Source: Chitinimonas arctica
GTDB taxonomy: Bacteria > Pseudomonadota > Gammaproteobacteria > Burkholderiales > Chitinimonadaceae
Assembly (NCBI RefSeq): GCF_007431345.1
Contig: NZ_CP041730.1
Span: forward strand, 3,472,001 to 3,536,000
Length of the DNA stretch: 64,000 nt
Reading direction: 5' to 3'
Shown here: piece by piece, positions 50,143 through 59,728 of the stretch
Layout of the letters: every line of letters starts with the position of its first letter
How positions within the stretch are numbered: position 1 is the first letter of the stretch
Notes under the pieces: model-generated
Databases searched by the model: none
The model's input: only the letters and a program-made list of their open reading frames with translations
Told to the model about the DNA's origin: nothing
Translations under genes and position numbers: made by a program

Positions 50143-50524
50143 TTTTAGTTCCCTGATTTAAGTGTTTTTATTAATGCGAATGCATTCTACTGTTCCCATG
50201 ACAAAAAGGTTTTTTGATCAGACTCTTTCCAAAGTTAATATTTACCAGGAATGAGTGCGTATTTGGCCTGTTGATCGGATATCAATAGTATTATTAATTT
50301 CTAATTAATGAAGTGCGAGGCCTGTCCGCCGGGTAACGAGCAAATGGAATTCCAATTGCTGGATCGACCGAGCGTCCAGCGCATCGTCGGCTTGCACGCC
50401 AGCAACCAGCTGCCCGGCCATGCCGCGATGCGGACATTCACAGAACGGCTGGGGGAGGTGCCTATCTTCCGTTACGATGCCGACCTTGCCGCAAACCCAT
50501 CCTAATTTGTATCTGTGAGTCAGC
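50143..50524. other. Intergenic region upstream of the glutamine amidotransferase
   Basis: The first 160 bases are AT-rich and probably carry the PEP-CTERM gene promoter. A short plus-strand frame (50308-50505) may be coding. No RNA gene or repeat is seen. Confidence 0.45.
50308..50505 (+). CDS. Possible small protein upstream of the amidotransferase
   Basis: A 65-codon frame (MKCEACPPGNEQMEFQLL...) with codon use like that of the neighbours, ending 19 bases before the amidotransferase start. No ribosome site or family is recognised, and an opposite-strand frame of similar size exists, so it may not be real. Confidence 0.3.
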   Translation: MKCEACPPGNEQMEFQLLDRPSVQRIVGLHASNQLPGHAAMRTFTERLGEVPIFRYDADLAANPS

Positions 50525-51223
50525 ATGTTTCCTATCGCCCTAATCCAGCACGTCGCCGATGACGGTCCTGGCTATCTTCTACCTTATCTGAACCGTATCG
50601 GCCGTCCCTGCCAGGTCTTCAAGATGTTCGAGGGCGCCCGCTTGCCGCACGCCATCGATGGCTATGCCGGCCTGGTGGTGCTGGGCGGGCCCATGAGCGC
50701 GAACGACGATATCGGCTATTTCCCGCCCCTGTTGGCCCTGATCCGTGCCGCCATCGCCGCCGATATCCCGGTGCTGGGACATTGCCTGGGGGCGCAGCTG
50801 ATGTCCTTGGCGCTGGGCGGTACGGTGCAGGCAGCCGAGCACGTGGAAATCGGCTGGTGCGACCTGCGCCTGGAAGACTCGGCCGCACGCTGGTTCGGCG
50901 CGGTGGAAACGGTGCGTCAGTTCCAATGGCATGGCGAAAGCTTTTCGATTCCCGCCGGCGCTATCCGTATCGCCAGCGGCGACTACTGCGCCAACCAGGC
51001 TTTCGTGGTGAACGGCCTGCATCTCGGTCTGCAATTCCATAGCGAAGTGGACGAGTTCAAGGTCAAGCGCTGGCTGGAATTGGGTCAGGAGGAGTTATCG
51101 CAATGCGCCTCGCCGGCCGTGCAGCAGGAGGCTGCGCTGCTGCCGGGCCTGGCTGAAGCGATCGTCGCCAGCCAACGCGTCGCAGATACCATTTATGGCG
51201 AGTGGGTGAAGGGGCTGCGGTAA
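50525..51223 (+). CDS. Class I glutamine amidotransferase-like protein
   Basis: A 232-residue GATase1 domain protein with the nucleophile elbow GHCLGAQ (Cys around residue 87), the strand LVVLGGPMSAND and the catalytic His-x-Glu in LQFHSEVDE. Stand-alone members hydrolyse gamma-glutamyl compounds or serve as GMP-synthase-like amidotransferases. Substrate not defined by context. Convergent with the MocR gene, two bases apart. Confidence 0.9.
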   Translation: MFPIALIQHVADDGPGYLLPYLNRIGRPCQVFKMFEGARLPHAIDGYAGLVVLGGPMSANDDIGYFPPLLALIRAAIAADIPVLGHCLGAQLMSLALGGTVQAAEHVEIGWCDLRLEDSAARWFGAVETVRQFQWHGESFSIPAGAIRIASGDYCANQAFVVNGLHLGLQFHSEVDEFKVKRWLELGQEELSQCASPAVQQEAALLPGLAEAIVASQRVADTIYGEWVKGLR

Positions 51224-51225
51224 GG

Positions 51226-52611
51226 CTAAGGCCTGCCTTGCGATGCCAGCCAGTCGTACAGCCGGCTATTATCCGCCCAGGCGGCATTGAAGCGGAAATA
51301 GCGGCTGCCCTCCCCGGCGGGAAGATAGAAGCGGCCCGGCGCCAGCGCGATGCCGGCATGGGCGGCCGCGTCGGTCAGTTGCCCCGCATCCAGGCCGGCG
51401 GGCGCTTCTGCCCATAGGAACAAGCCGCCGCCGGGACGGTGGGGAATGGACCAGCCCAGCGCGCCCAGCTTGTCGCATACCCTGGTCTGGGCATCGGCCA
51501 AGCGCTCGCGCAGACGCTCCAGATGGCTGCGATGGTGGCCGTCGCTGAGCATGGTCAAGGCTGCCGCTTCCATCAGTTCGGAGCTGGTCAGGCCGCCGGT
51601 CATCTTCAGTTGGGCCGCGCGGGCCGCGGTGGCGGTGTCGGCGGCCAGATAGCCCACGCGCAAGGCCGGCGACATGGTTTTCGAAAAGCTGCCCAGGTAG
51701 ATGACGCGCTGCAACCCGTCCAGGCTGGCCAGGGTGGGGCTGGCGCCGGGTAGCAGGTCGGCGAAAGGGTCGTCTTCGATGACCCGGAAATCGAATTGCT
51801 CGGCCAGCTTGAGTACCTGGTGGGCGACCATCGCACTGGTGGTGGTGCCGGTGGGATTGTGCAAGGCGCTATTGGTAAAGAAGGCGACCGGCTTGTGTGT
51901 GGCGGCCAGCTTGGCCAGCGTTGCCACATCCGGCCCCTTGGCGCCGCGCGGTACGGCGGCCAGCCGGGCGCCATGAGCGGTCAGGGCCGCCAGCAGGGTG
52001 GAATAGCCGGGGGCTTCTACCAGCACGGTATCGCCCGGCTTGACCAGCAGGCGCATGGCCAGGTCCAGTCCCTGGCTGGCGCCGTGGGTCAAGACGATAC
52101 GCTCGGCCGGTGCTTCGATGCCGCGCAGGGCCAGCCGCCACTGCAGATGCTCGCGCAAGGTGGGTAGTCCCTGCGGATGACCATAGCGGGTCAGCATGGC
52201 GGCTGGGGCGCGGGCCAGCGCGCGCAGCGCCGCCCGTACGCCGTCCTCATAGAGCCAGTCGTGCGGTAGCCAGCCGCAACCGGCCGGCAGGTCCAAGCCG
52301 CCATCCTCGTATACCCGCTGCAGCAACCAGGCATCGTCTACCGGCGCCCGCTCGGGCGTGGCCGCGGGCTTGCTCCGATGGGCCGCCACGAAATAGCCGC
52401 GGGCCCGTTGCGAGGCGATCCAGCCGGCGGCCACCAGCCGGTTGTACGCCTCCGCCACGGTGAAGGGGCTGACCCCGGCGGACTGGGCCAGGCCGCGCAC
52501 CGAGGGAAGCCGCGCACCCTCGCCCAGGACACCCCGCTCGATCTTGGCGATGACGCCATCGACCAATTGTTCGGTCAGCGATTGGCGTGAGTCGGGGTCG
52601 AGTTGGAGCAT
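51226..52611 (-). CDS. MocR-type GntR/aminotransferase regulator
   Basis: A 461-residue fusion of an N-terminal GntR winged helix (about 10-75, LPSVRGLAQSAGVSPFTVAEAYNRL) and a class I aminotransferase-like PLP domain with the PLP lysine in LGSFSKTMSPALRVG. MocR proteins bind direct or inverted repeats upstream of the genes they control. It is divergent from the beta-alanine transaminase gene; the operator palindrome at 52656-52679 lies between them, so it likely controls bauA-mmsA. Confidence 0.93.
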   Translation of the reverse strand: MLQLDPDSRQSLTEQLVDGVIAKIERGVLGEGARLPSVRGLAQSAGVSPFTVAEAYNRLVAAGWIASQRARGYFVAAHRSKPAATPERAPVDDAWLLQRVYEDGGLDLPAGCGWLPHDWLYEDGVRAALRALARAPAAMLTRYGHPQGLPTLREHLQWRLALRGIEAPAERIVLTHGASQGLDLAMRLLVKPGDTVLVEAPGYSTLLAALTAHGARLAAVPRGAKGPDVATLAKLAATHKPVAFFTNSALHNPTGTTTSAMVAHQVLKLAEQFDFRVIEDDPFADLLPGASPTLASLDGLQRVIYLGSFSKTMSPALRVGYLAADTATAARAAQLKMTGGLTSSELMEAAALTMLSDGHHRSHLERLRERLADAQTRVCDKLGALGWSIPHRPGGGLFLWAEAPAGLDAGQLTDAAAHAGIALAPGRFYLPAGEGSRYFRFNAAWADNSRLYDWLASQGRP

Positions 52612-52655
52612 GGTTGAGCTGAATACCGTAAAGGTGAAAAGTGTGCTCTTTAAAC

Positions 52656-52679
52656 TGTACTGTATTAATTTACAGTACA
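52656..52679. promoter_or_regulatory. Probable MocR operator
   Basis: TGTACTGTA-TTAATT-TACAGTACA is a perfect nine-base inverted repeat in the 208-base gap between mocR and the transaminase gene, 45 bases from the regulator's start codon. Confidence 0.75.
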
Positions 52680-52819
52680 GCAGCTTGTCGGCAGGGGTGT
52701 GATGTATATGGATAAGTCACTGAATAGTGGCCGATACTGGCCCTGTTACGCAAGGGTGGCCGATCGCGCCACGGTATTGACCAATACAGACCAACACATT
52801 CTACCGGCAGGAGCCGACC

Positions 52820-54166
52820 ATGGCCGTGAGCGAACTCGATCCCAACCAGTCGCTGGACGCATATTGGATGCCGTTCAGCCACAACCGCTACTTCAAGCAG
52901 GATGCCGCCCATCGCAGCAACCGCATGCTGGCCAAGGCGGAGGGCAGCTACTACTGGACCACCGAAGGCAACCGCCTGTATGACGCGCTGTCGGGATTGT
53001 GGTGCTGCGGACTTGGCCATCGCCACCCGCGGCTGGTGGAGGCGGTCAAACGGCAATTGGATGTGTTGGACTATGCGACCGCCTTCCAGATGGGTACGCC
53101 GGCGGTGTTCCACTTGGCCGAGCGCATTGCCGAGCAGGCGCCGGCGGGTTTTGAGCATGTGTTCTTCTGCAATTCCGGCTCCGAAGCGGTCGATACGGCG
53201 CTGAAAATGGCGCTGGCCTATCACCGGGCGCGCGGCGAAGCCCACCGCACCCGTTTTATCGGTCGCGAGAAGGGCTATCACGGGGTGGGATTCGGCGGGA
53301 TTTCGGTGGGTGGCATGGTGGCCAACCGCAAGATGTTCGCCGCCGGCATGCTGCAGGGCGTCGATCATTTGCCGCATACCCATAACCTGAAGGAAATGGC
53401 ATTTTCCCGCGGCGAGCCGCAATGGGGCCTGCACTTGGTGGAAGAGTTGGAGCGCTTGGTGGCCTTGCACGATGCGTCCACCATCGCCGCCGTGATCGTC
53501 GAGCCCATGCAAGGCTCGGCCGGGGTGATCGTGCCGCCGGCCGGCTACCTCAAGCGCTTGCGCGAGATCTGCAGCAAGCACGGCATCCTGCTGATCTTCG
53601 ACGAGGTCATCACCGCGTTTGGCCGCATGGGCAAACCCTTCGCCGCCCAGCACTATGGCGTGAGCCCGGACCTGATCACCTTCGCCAAGGGCGTCAACAA
53701 TGGCCTGGTGCCGATGGGCGGGGTACTGGCCACCAGGAATATGTACGACACCTTTATGGCGGGCCCGGCGCACCTGGTGGAGTTCTTCCACGGCTACACC
53801 TACTCCGGCCACGCCCTGGCGGTGGCGGCCGCCCATGCCACCCTGGATGTGCTGGCCGACGAACAGATCTACCCACGGGTCGAGAGCCTGGCCGGGGTGC
53901 TGGAGGAATGTGTGCATAGCCTGAAAGGCGAGGCCAATATTGTCGATATCCGCAACTGCCAGCTGGCCGCCGCGGTCGAACTGGCGCCGCTGGATGGCAA
54001 GCCCGGCCTGCGCGCCCTGCGGGTATTCGAGGAAGCACTCAAGCGGGGAGTCTTGTTCCGCTTCACCGGCGACATCATCGCCATGGGGCCGACCTTTATC
54101 TCGTCGCCGGACGAACTGGCCCAGATGACCGATGTGCTGCGTCAGTCCATCCATGCAGCGGGCTAG
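52820..54166 (+). CDS. bauA: Beta-alanine/omega-amino acid:pyruvate transaminase
   Basis: A 448-residue class III aminotransferase. The N-terminal DAYWMPFSHNRYFK is the typical start of omega-amino acid:pyruvate transaminases; NSGSEAVDTALKMA and EVITAFGRMGKPFA follow, and the PLP lysine is in TFAKGVNNG. It would convert beta-alanine and pyruvate to malonate semialdehyde and alanine. The semialdehyde dehydrogenase gene follows after 34 bases, completing the route. Confidence 0.93.
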   Translation: MAVSELDPNQSLDAYWMPFSHNRYFKQDAAHRSNRMLAKAEGSYYWTTEGNRLYDALSGLWCCGLGHRHPRLVEAVKRQLDVLDYATAFQMGTPAVFHLAERIAEQAPAGFEHVFFCNSGSEAVDTALKMALAYHRARGEAHRTRFIGREKGYHGVGFGGISVGGMVANRKMFAAGMLQGVDHLPHTHNLKEMAFSRGEPQWGLHLVEELERLVALHDASTIAAVIVEPMQGSAGVIVPPAGYLKRLREICSKHGILLIFDEVITAFGRMGKPFAAQHYGVSPDLITFAKGVNNGLVPMGGVLATRNMYDTFMAGPAHLVEFFHGYTYSGHALAVAAAHATLDVLADEQIYPRVESLAGVLEECVHSLKGEANIVDIRNCQLAAAVELAPLDGKPGLRALRVFEEALKRGVLFRFTGDIIAMGPTFISSPDELAQMTDVLRQSIHAAG

Positions 54167-54200
54167 GCCCCACGCCTCTTATCAGACAGGATCATCGTTT

Positions 54201-55703
54201 ATGACTCGCATCATCCCTCACTGGATCGCCGGCCGCGAAGTGCCGGGCGGCGCCAACCGTTTCAGCCCGGTCTATAACCCTGCCTTGGGCGAGGTAATCG
54301 GCAAGGTCGCCTTGGCCGATGCCGACGAACTCAACCAGGCCGTGCAGGCGGCCGAAGCCGCATTTCCGGCCTGGGCCGCCACCCCGCCCTTGCGCCGCGC
54401 CCGCGTGATGTTCAAGTTCAAGGAATTGCTGGAGCGGCATGCCGACGAAATCGTGGCTACCATCGCCAGCGAGCACGGCAAGGTCCGCGCCGATGCCCAT
54501 GGCGAGCTGGTACGGGGGCTGGAAGTGGTCGAGTTTGCCTGTGGCGCACCGCATCTGCTCAAGGGTGAATTCTGCGAAAACGTCGGTACGGCGGTCGATA
54601 GCTACAGCTTGCGGCAACCGCTGGGCGTGGTGGCCGGCATCACGCCGTTCAATTTCCCCGCCATGGTGCCGATGTGGATGTTCCCGCTGGCCTTGGTGGC
54701 CGGCAACTGCTTTATCCTCAAGCCCAGCGAGCGCGACCCCAGCACCGCGCTGCTCTTGGCCAGGCTGTTACAGGAAGCCGGCCTGCCGGACGGGGTCTTC
54801 AATGTCGTGCAGGGCGACAAGGTGGCGGTCGATGCCATCCTGGCCCATCCCGCCATACAGGCGGTCAGCTTTGTCGGCTCCACGCCCATTGCCCAGTACA
54901 TCTATTCCATCGGCACGGCCAAGGGCAAGCGGGTGCAGGCTTTGGGCGGCGCGAAGAACCATATGGTGGTCATGCCGGACGCTGACCTGGATCAGGCCGT
55001 GGATGCGCTGATGGGGGCCGCCTATGGTTCGGCCGGCGAGCGCTGCATGGCCATTTCGGTGGCGGTGGCCGTGGGGGATGAAGTGGCCGATGCCCTGGTC
55101 GCCAAGCTGGCGCCCAAGGTCCTGCAACTGAAGATAGGCAGCTGGGATTCGTCGGCCGATGTCGAGATGGGTCCGCTGGTCACCCGCGAGCACCGGGAAA
55201 AAGTGCGCGGCTACGTCGATATCGGCGTCGCCGAAGGCGCCGAATTGGTGGTGGATGGCCGCGATCACGTGGTCGCCGGCTGCGAGGGTGGTTTTTTCCT
55301 GGGTGGCTGCTTGTTCGACAAGGTCGGCACCGCGATGCGGATCTACCAGGAAGAAATCTTCGGCCCGGTATTGTGCGTGGTACGGGTCGCCAGCTACGAC
55401 GAAGCCGTGCGCATCACCAACGAGCATGCCTATGGCAATGGAACGGCCATTTTTACCCGCGACGGCGATGCGGCCCGCGACTTCGTCGCCCGCATCCAGG
55501 TTGGCATGGTGGGGGTGAACGTGCCTATCCCGGTGCCCATGGCCTTTATGAGTTTCGGGGGCTGGAAGCAATCGCTCTACGGTGATCACCATGCTTACGG
55601 CGCCGAAGGTTTGCGTTTCTACACCCGGCTCAAGACGGTTACCGCCCGTTGGCCGCAATCGATTCGGGCCGGTGCGGAGTTCGTGATGCCGACGATGAAA
55701 TAA
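54201..55703 (+). CDS. mmsA: (Methyl)malonate-semialdehyde dehydrogenase
   Basis: A 500-residue CoA-acylating aldehyde dehydrogenase. It has the family N-terminus IPHWIAGREV, the cofactor region ITPFNFPAMVPMWMFP, the catalytic Cys in GERCMAIS and the C-terminal FMSFGGWKQSLYGD. It oxidises malonate semialdehyde (or methylmalonate semialdehyde) to acetyl- or propionyl-CoA. Start fixed at 54201; an upstream in-frame codon lies inside bauA. Confidence 0.95.
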   Translation: MTRIIPHWIAGREVPGGANRFSPVYNPALGEVIGKVALADADELNQAVQAAEAAFPAWAATPPLRRARVMFKFKELLERHADEIVATIASEHGKVRADAHGELVRGLEVVEFACGAPHLLKGEFCENVGTAVDSYSLRQPLGVVAGITPFNFPAMVPMWMFPLALVAGNCFILKPSERDPSTALLLARLLQEAGLPDGVFNVVQGDKVAVDAILAHPAIQAVSFVGSTPIAQYIYSIGTAKGKRVQALGGAKNHMVVMPDADLDQAVDALMGAAYGSAGERCMAISVAVAVGDEVADALVAKLAPKVLQLKIGSWDSSADVEMGPLVTREHREKVRGYVDIGVAEGAELVVDGRDHVVAGCEGGFFLGGCLFDKVGTAMRIYQEEIFGPVLCVVRVASYDEAVRITNEHAYGNGTAIFTRDGDAARDFVARIQVGMVGVNVPIPVPMAFMSFGGWKQSLYGDHHAYGAEGLRFYTRLKTVTARWPQSIRAGAEFVMPTMK

Positions 55704-55735
55704 AGCGTGTGGCCGGGAGGCCGGATGACGTTTTG

Positions 55736-56344
55736 TCAACGCCATGCCTCCCAGGCGCCCATCAGCGCGGCTACGGCGAATCCCGCCAGCAGGATGGCCG
55801 AAGCGCGGTTCAGCCAGACCAGCCGTGCCGGCGAGAGATACCGGGCGCATCGACTGGCGATGCCCGCCAGCAGCGCCCACCAGGCTGCCGAGCCAAGCAG
55901 TACCCCCAGCACCAATTGCAGACCGCCCAGGCCGCTGTCGGCCGGTATGCCCATGCCCGCGAATACGGCCAGGAAGGACAAGATGGTCATGGGATTGGAT
56001 AAAGTCAGCAAGCAAGTAGCCAACAAGCCGCGCAACCAGCCGCTGGCCGCCACGGTTGCCGCCTGTCGGGCCGGCGCTTGCCACCAGCTCCGCCATGCCA
56101 GGTAAAGCAGGAACAGGGCGCCGCCGACCCGTAAGCCGGCCGCTTGGGTGGTGAGGAAATGCATCAAGGTGGTCAGGCCCAGCACGCCGACCAGGCCATA
56201 GCAGGCGTCGGCGAGGGCCGCCCCCAAGCCGGCCGTGAAGGCGGAGAGGAAGCCCCGTTCCAATGCGCGATGTATGCACAGCAAGCCGATCGGTCCAACC
56301 GGCGCGGCGATGGAAAAACCCAACAGAATTCCTTTGAGCAGCAT
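55736..56344 (-). CDS. LysE-family amino-acid exporter
   Basis: A 202-residue membrane protein with six hydrophobic helices. The LysE/RhtB signature GFSIAAPVGPIGLLCI is at the N-terminus and LLTLSNPMTILSFLAVF in the middle. It exports amino acids. The Lrp-type regulator gene is divergent across a 135-base gap and probably controls it. Start MLLKGILL at 56344 is the family N-terminus. Confidence 0.93.
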   Translation of the reverse strand: MLLKGILLGFSIAAPVGPIGLLCIHRALERGFLSAFTAGLGAALADACYGLVGVLGLTTLMHFLTTQAAGLRVGGALFLLYLAWRSWWQAPARQAATVAASGWLRGLLATCLLTLSNPMTILSFLAVFAGMGIPADSGLGGLQLVLGVLLGSAAWWALLAGIASRCARYLSPARLVWLNRASAILLAGFAVAALMGAWEAWR

Positions 56345-56479
56345 GATGGCGTCCTTGACCTTGGGTAGTGGCAATGACGATCATTGTCCTGGTCGCGCCG
56401 ATGCTGGCCCATGCCGGTTCTACGGTTTTGGGCCGGGTTTGGCTCACAATCGAAGGTTCTTTGCCCTGGCTCGCCCACC

Positions 56480-56938
56480 ATGCCCACCGCTCCCAAGCTG
56501 GACCGCCTCAATCGACATCTGCTGGGCTTGCTCCAGCAGGACGCCCGCCTGCCGCTGGCCGAGCTGGGACGCCGCATCGGCCTCTCGACCCCGGCGGTAG
56601 CGGAACGGCTCAAGCGGCTGGAAGAGGAGGGTGTCCTGCGCGGCTACCATGCGGAGCTGGATGCCCATGCGATCGGCTATCCGGTTACCGCCTTTGTACA
56701 GCTGTTTATCGCACCGGAAACCTATAGCCAGGTAGAGACGCTGATTGCGGGCCTGCCGGCGGTGCGCGAGGCGCATCACCTGACCGGGGACGCGGCCTTT
56801 ATCCTGAAAGTGGTGGCGAGTTCCCTGGCCGAGCTGGAAAGCCTGATCGCGCGTTTTACACCCTTCGGTCGTACCGAGACCGCGGTGGTGCTGTCCACCC
56901 GCCTCGCGCCACGGCCCCTGCCTATCGGGCCGGACTGA
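56480..56938 (+). CDS. Lrp/AsnC-family regulator
   Basis: A 152-residue regulator: N-terminal HTH (LDRLNRHLLGLLQQDARLPLAELGRRIGLSTPAVAERLKRL) and a C-terminal RAM effector domain (about 65-140) with the V-x-E-x-HHLTGDAAFIL segment. It is divergent from a LysE-type exporter, a common regulator-exporter arrangement. Start at 56480. Confidence 0.93.
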   Translation: MPTAPKLDRLNRHLLGLLQQDARLPLAELGRRIGLSTPAVAERLKRLEEEGVLRGYHAELDAHAIGYPVTAFVQLFIAPETYSQVETLIAGLPAVREAHHLTGDAAFILKVVASSLAELESLIARFTPFGRTETAVVLSTRLAPRPLPIGPD

Positions 56939-57115
56939 GTGCGGCACCGCCGGGATATGAGTAGCTGCGCGCGAGTTGCAATGCCATTCCTCACCTTGAC
57001 AATGCTTTTCAGGACAGGCACTTTCGCGCCGCCGGAGTGGAAACGCCCGGACTTCTATTCGAATCGAAACGGGCTGCCATCGCCCTGGCGTGCTCGAAGA
57101 CCTTCAGGGACCATT

Positions 57116-58477
57116 GTGAAAAAAATATTCAAGGCAGCAACGCTTGCCACCATGCTGTCGCTCAGTTTTGCCGCCCATGCGGAAACGCAGCCGCAGCCGC
57201 CCGCCGAAGCAAAGGTGGCCGATGCCGCCGCGACGCCCCGGGAACAAGCCCTCAAGGAACTGAAGCAATCCGAATTGTTTCAGACCTATTTGGCGGTGGT
57301 TGGCGAGCTGGTGCCGGCGGTAAGCAGCGAAACCGATATGGCGCGCTTGGTGGAACGGCTGAACCAGTTCGAATTCAGCCCGGCCACGCAACAGAAGCTG
57401 GTCAAGCTGTTCGGCAACCCCAAGCCCTTGCATCTGGAAAAGAAGTTGCTGGCCGACGGCAGCATGGATGTCCGCATCAAGCTCGATCCGCTGAAATACC
57501 GCGACTCCGCTGACGAAAGCCTCCTGGAGTGGTCGGGTATCAACGGCAACTCGGTTTTCAACAAGACCCTGGATCATGCCGTCACTGCCTTGAAATCCGA
57601 CTCGATGGTGTTCGATAGCAAAGCCATGCATGTCGCGGTGACCGATATGCGCATGGATATCACGCAGGACAAGGCCAGCGAACTGATCTGGTGGATGACG
57701 GCAAACGCCAAGGTGGCGAGTATCGCCATCGAGGAAAAGAGCAAGGAGTTCAAGCTCACGCTCGACGATTTCTCCTACGATATGTCCATGCAGCCGGATG
57801 GCAAGAATGTGGATGTGAAGTACGGATTCCTGGTAAAGCGCATCAACTGGGGCAAGGAAAGCGTAGACGATGCCCGTTTCGCTATCCGTCTCAGCGGCAT
57901 CGACCGCGCCACGCTGGAAACCATCGTGGCCGAATCGCGCAAACTGCAGGCCCGCAAGCTGACGCCGGAAGCGCAGATGAACGAAGGCATGGGCGTGATC
58001 CTCACGCACGGCAAGGCGCTGCTCAAGCACGGCATGATGCTGGAAGTACAGGATATTTCCGCCAAGTACCATGGTCACAAGGCTGAACTGAAGGGCTTCG
58101 TCAAGGTTGCCGGCCTGAAAGACGCCGACTTCAATTCGTTTGAGCGCGCAGCCAAGAAGGTGCAGGCGCGTTTCGATGCGCAGGTGCCCATGGCCCTGGC
58201 GACCGAGGTGGGTGAGACGCTTATGCGTGCCGAGTTGGAAAAGCGTCAGTCCGACAAGAAGGTGACCGATGCCGAGGTCAAGGAAGGCACCAAGATGATG
58301 ATCGAGCAGCTGATGGAGAAGCCATTGAAAGAAAAATGGTTCCGCCTCGAAGACGGCCAGATCCGCTCCACGTTCGAATTCAAGCAGGGCAAGTTTATCC
58401 TCAACGGTAAGGTAATTCCGATTCCATTGGGCGGTAGTACCAAGTCCAAGCCCAAGAGCAAGAGCAAGGCCAAGTAA
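57116..58477 (+). CDS. DUF945 (YdgA-like) exported protein
   Basis: A 453-residue protein starting with GTG and an AGGGA ribosome site. A signal peptide (FAAHA) leads into a long beta-rich periplasmic domain of the YdgA/DUF945 type with K/D-rich strands, ending in a basic tail (SKPKSKSKAK). It lacks membrane segments beyond the signal. Function unknown; family members are thought to sit at the inner membrane as AsmA-like proteins. Followed by a strong terminator. Confidence 0.7.
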   Translation: MKKIFKAATLATMLSLSFAAHAETQPQPPAEAKVADAAATPREQALKELKQSELFQTYLAVVGELVPAVSSETDMARLVERLNQFEFSPATQQKLVKLFGNPKPLHLEKKLLADGSMDVRIKLDPLKYRDSADESLLEWSGINGNSVFNKTLDHAVTALKSDSMVFDSKAMHVAVTDMRMDITQDKASELIWWMTANAKVASIAIEEKSKEFKLTLDDFSYDMSMQPDGKNVDVKYGFLVKRINWGKESVDDARFAIRLSGIDRATLETIVAESRKLQARKLTPEAQMNEGMGVILTHGKALLKHGMMLEVQDISAKYHGHKAELKGFVKVAGLKDADFNSFERAAKKVQARFDAQVPMALATEVGETLMRAELEKRQSDKKVTDAEVKEGTKMMIEQLMEKPLKEKWFRLEDGQIRSTFEFKQGKFILNGKVIPIPLGGSTKSKPKSKSKAK

Positions 58478-58492
58478 GCAGGCCAAGTTCCG

Positions 58493-58536
58493 GCAAAGCG
58501 CCATCCCGGTTCACGCCGGGGTGGCGCTTTGCTTTT
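58493..58536 (+). terminator. Strong terminator after the DUF945 gene
   Basis: A 17-base GC-rich stem (GCAAAGCGCCATCCCGG with one G-T pair) and a six-base loop are followed by a short T-run. Confidence 0.85.
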
Positions 58537-58691
58537 GGGCTGTGGCTGGTGGCCTACACGCATGCCGGCCATGAGCGCATAGGTGCTTGGCCATCGCGGC
58601 TGTATGGCATGCTGTGCGGCGCGCCGCCGCATTGCCCCCGCCGACCCAGATCGGCGCCAGCGGTGTGAACCCAACTATCGGAGGAAACACC

Positions 58692-59618
58692 GTGCCTGTT
58701 CGTCATCCGCGATTCGTACTGCCCTTTGCCGCCCTGCTGTCCACCTTCACGCTGCCCGCCCATGCGGCCGATACGCCGGCGCCCAGCGCAGCGGATATCG
58801 TCAAGCAATCGGCGGCGACCGATTGGCGACCGCTGGACCCGCAAAACACCTTGTTGATGGAGCTGAACGGCAGCCAGGTCATCATGGAGCTGGCGCCGCG
58901 CTTCGCACCGCGCCATGCGGCCAATATCCGCACCTTGACGCGCGAGCGCTATTACGATGGCTTGGTGGTACTGCGGGTCCAGGATAACTTCGTGACGCAA
59001 TGGGGCGATCCATCCGAAGAAGAAAAAGAAAAGGCCAAACTCAAACCCCTGGGCGGTGCCGATGCCCATCTGCCGGCCGAATTTTCGGTGCCCCTTGCCG
59101 GCATGCCCTTGACTCGCCTGCGCGATAGCGATGGATTTGCCGCCGTTACCGGCTTTGTCGATGGGGTGCCGGTCGCCGCCGACCCCAAGCTCAACAAGGC
59201 GTGGATACCCCATTGCTATGGCGTGGTCGGCGCGGCGCGCGGCAACGAGGTGGACAGCAGCAATGGCAGCGGCCTCTACGTCATCATCGGCCAGGCGCCG
59301 CGCGCGCTGGATCTGAATATCACCGTGGTGGGCCGGGTGCTGAAGGGCATGGAAGCGCTGTCCGGCTTGCCGCGCGGCATGGGGCCCATGGGTTTCTACG
59401 AGAAGCCGGAACAGTACGTGCCTATCCGCCGCGTCCGCCTGCTGGCCGATATTCCCGCCGGCGAACGGCCCGCGCTGGAAGTGATGCGTACCGATACGCC
59501 TACCTGGGCCGCCTGGGTGGAAGCACGCCGGCATACCAGCGGCGACTGGTATGTGCACAGCCCGGAACATGTCGATGTCTGCAACCTTGCGGTGCCGACG
59601 CGCGTACCCACGCAGTAA
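58692..59618 (+). CDS. Exported cyclophilin-type peptidyl-prolyl isomerase
   Basis: A 308-residue protein with signal peptide (LPAHA) and a cyclophilin-like domain: APRHAANIRTLTRERYYDGL, RVQDNFVTQWGDP, and a later NGSGLYVIIGQAPRALD. The start is a GTG with GGAGG eight bases upstream. The insert around residues 110-170 is longer than in PpiB-type enzymes, as in larger proteobacterial periplasmic forms. It would assist folding of exported proteins. Confidence 0.9.
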   Translation: MPVRHPRFVLPFAALLSTFTLPAHAADTPAPSAADIVKQSAATDWRPLDPQNTLLMELNGSQVIMELAPRFAPRHAANIRTLTRERYYDGLVVLRVQDNFVTQWGDPSEEEKEKAKLKPLGGADAHLPAEFSVPLAGMPLTRLRDSDGFAAVTGFVDGVPVAADPKLNKAWIPHCYGVVGAARGNEVDSSNGSGLYVIIGQAPRALDLNITVVGRVLKGMEALSGLPRGMGPMGFYEKPEQYVPIRRVRLLADIPAGERPALEVMRTDTPTWAAWVEARRHTSGDWYVHSPEHVDVCNLAVPTRVPTQ

Positions 59619-59728
59619 ATTCGCCATAGGGGCGGGTTAACCCGGCTTTTGCCGGTATGACGGCAACTTCGCATGGCATAATTTGGCTGCTGCGTCCGTA
59701 GGCAGCCTTACTATTCAGATTGATCGCC

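Noticed and set aside
52670..54154. A 494-codon minus-strand frame opposite bauA
   Set aside because: Antisense shadow of a well-supported class III transaminase in GC-rich DNA.
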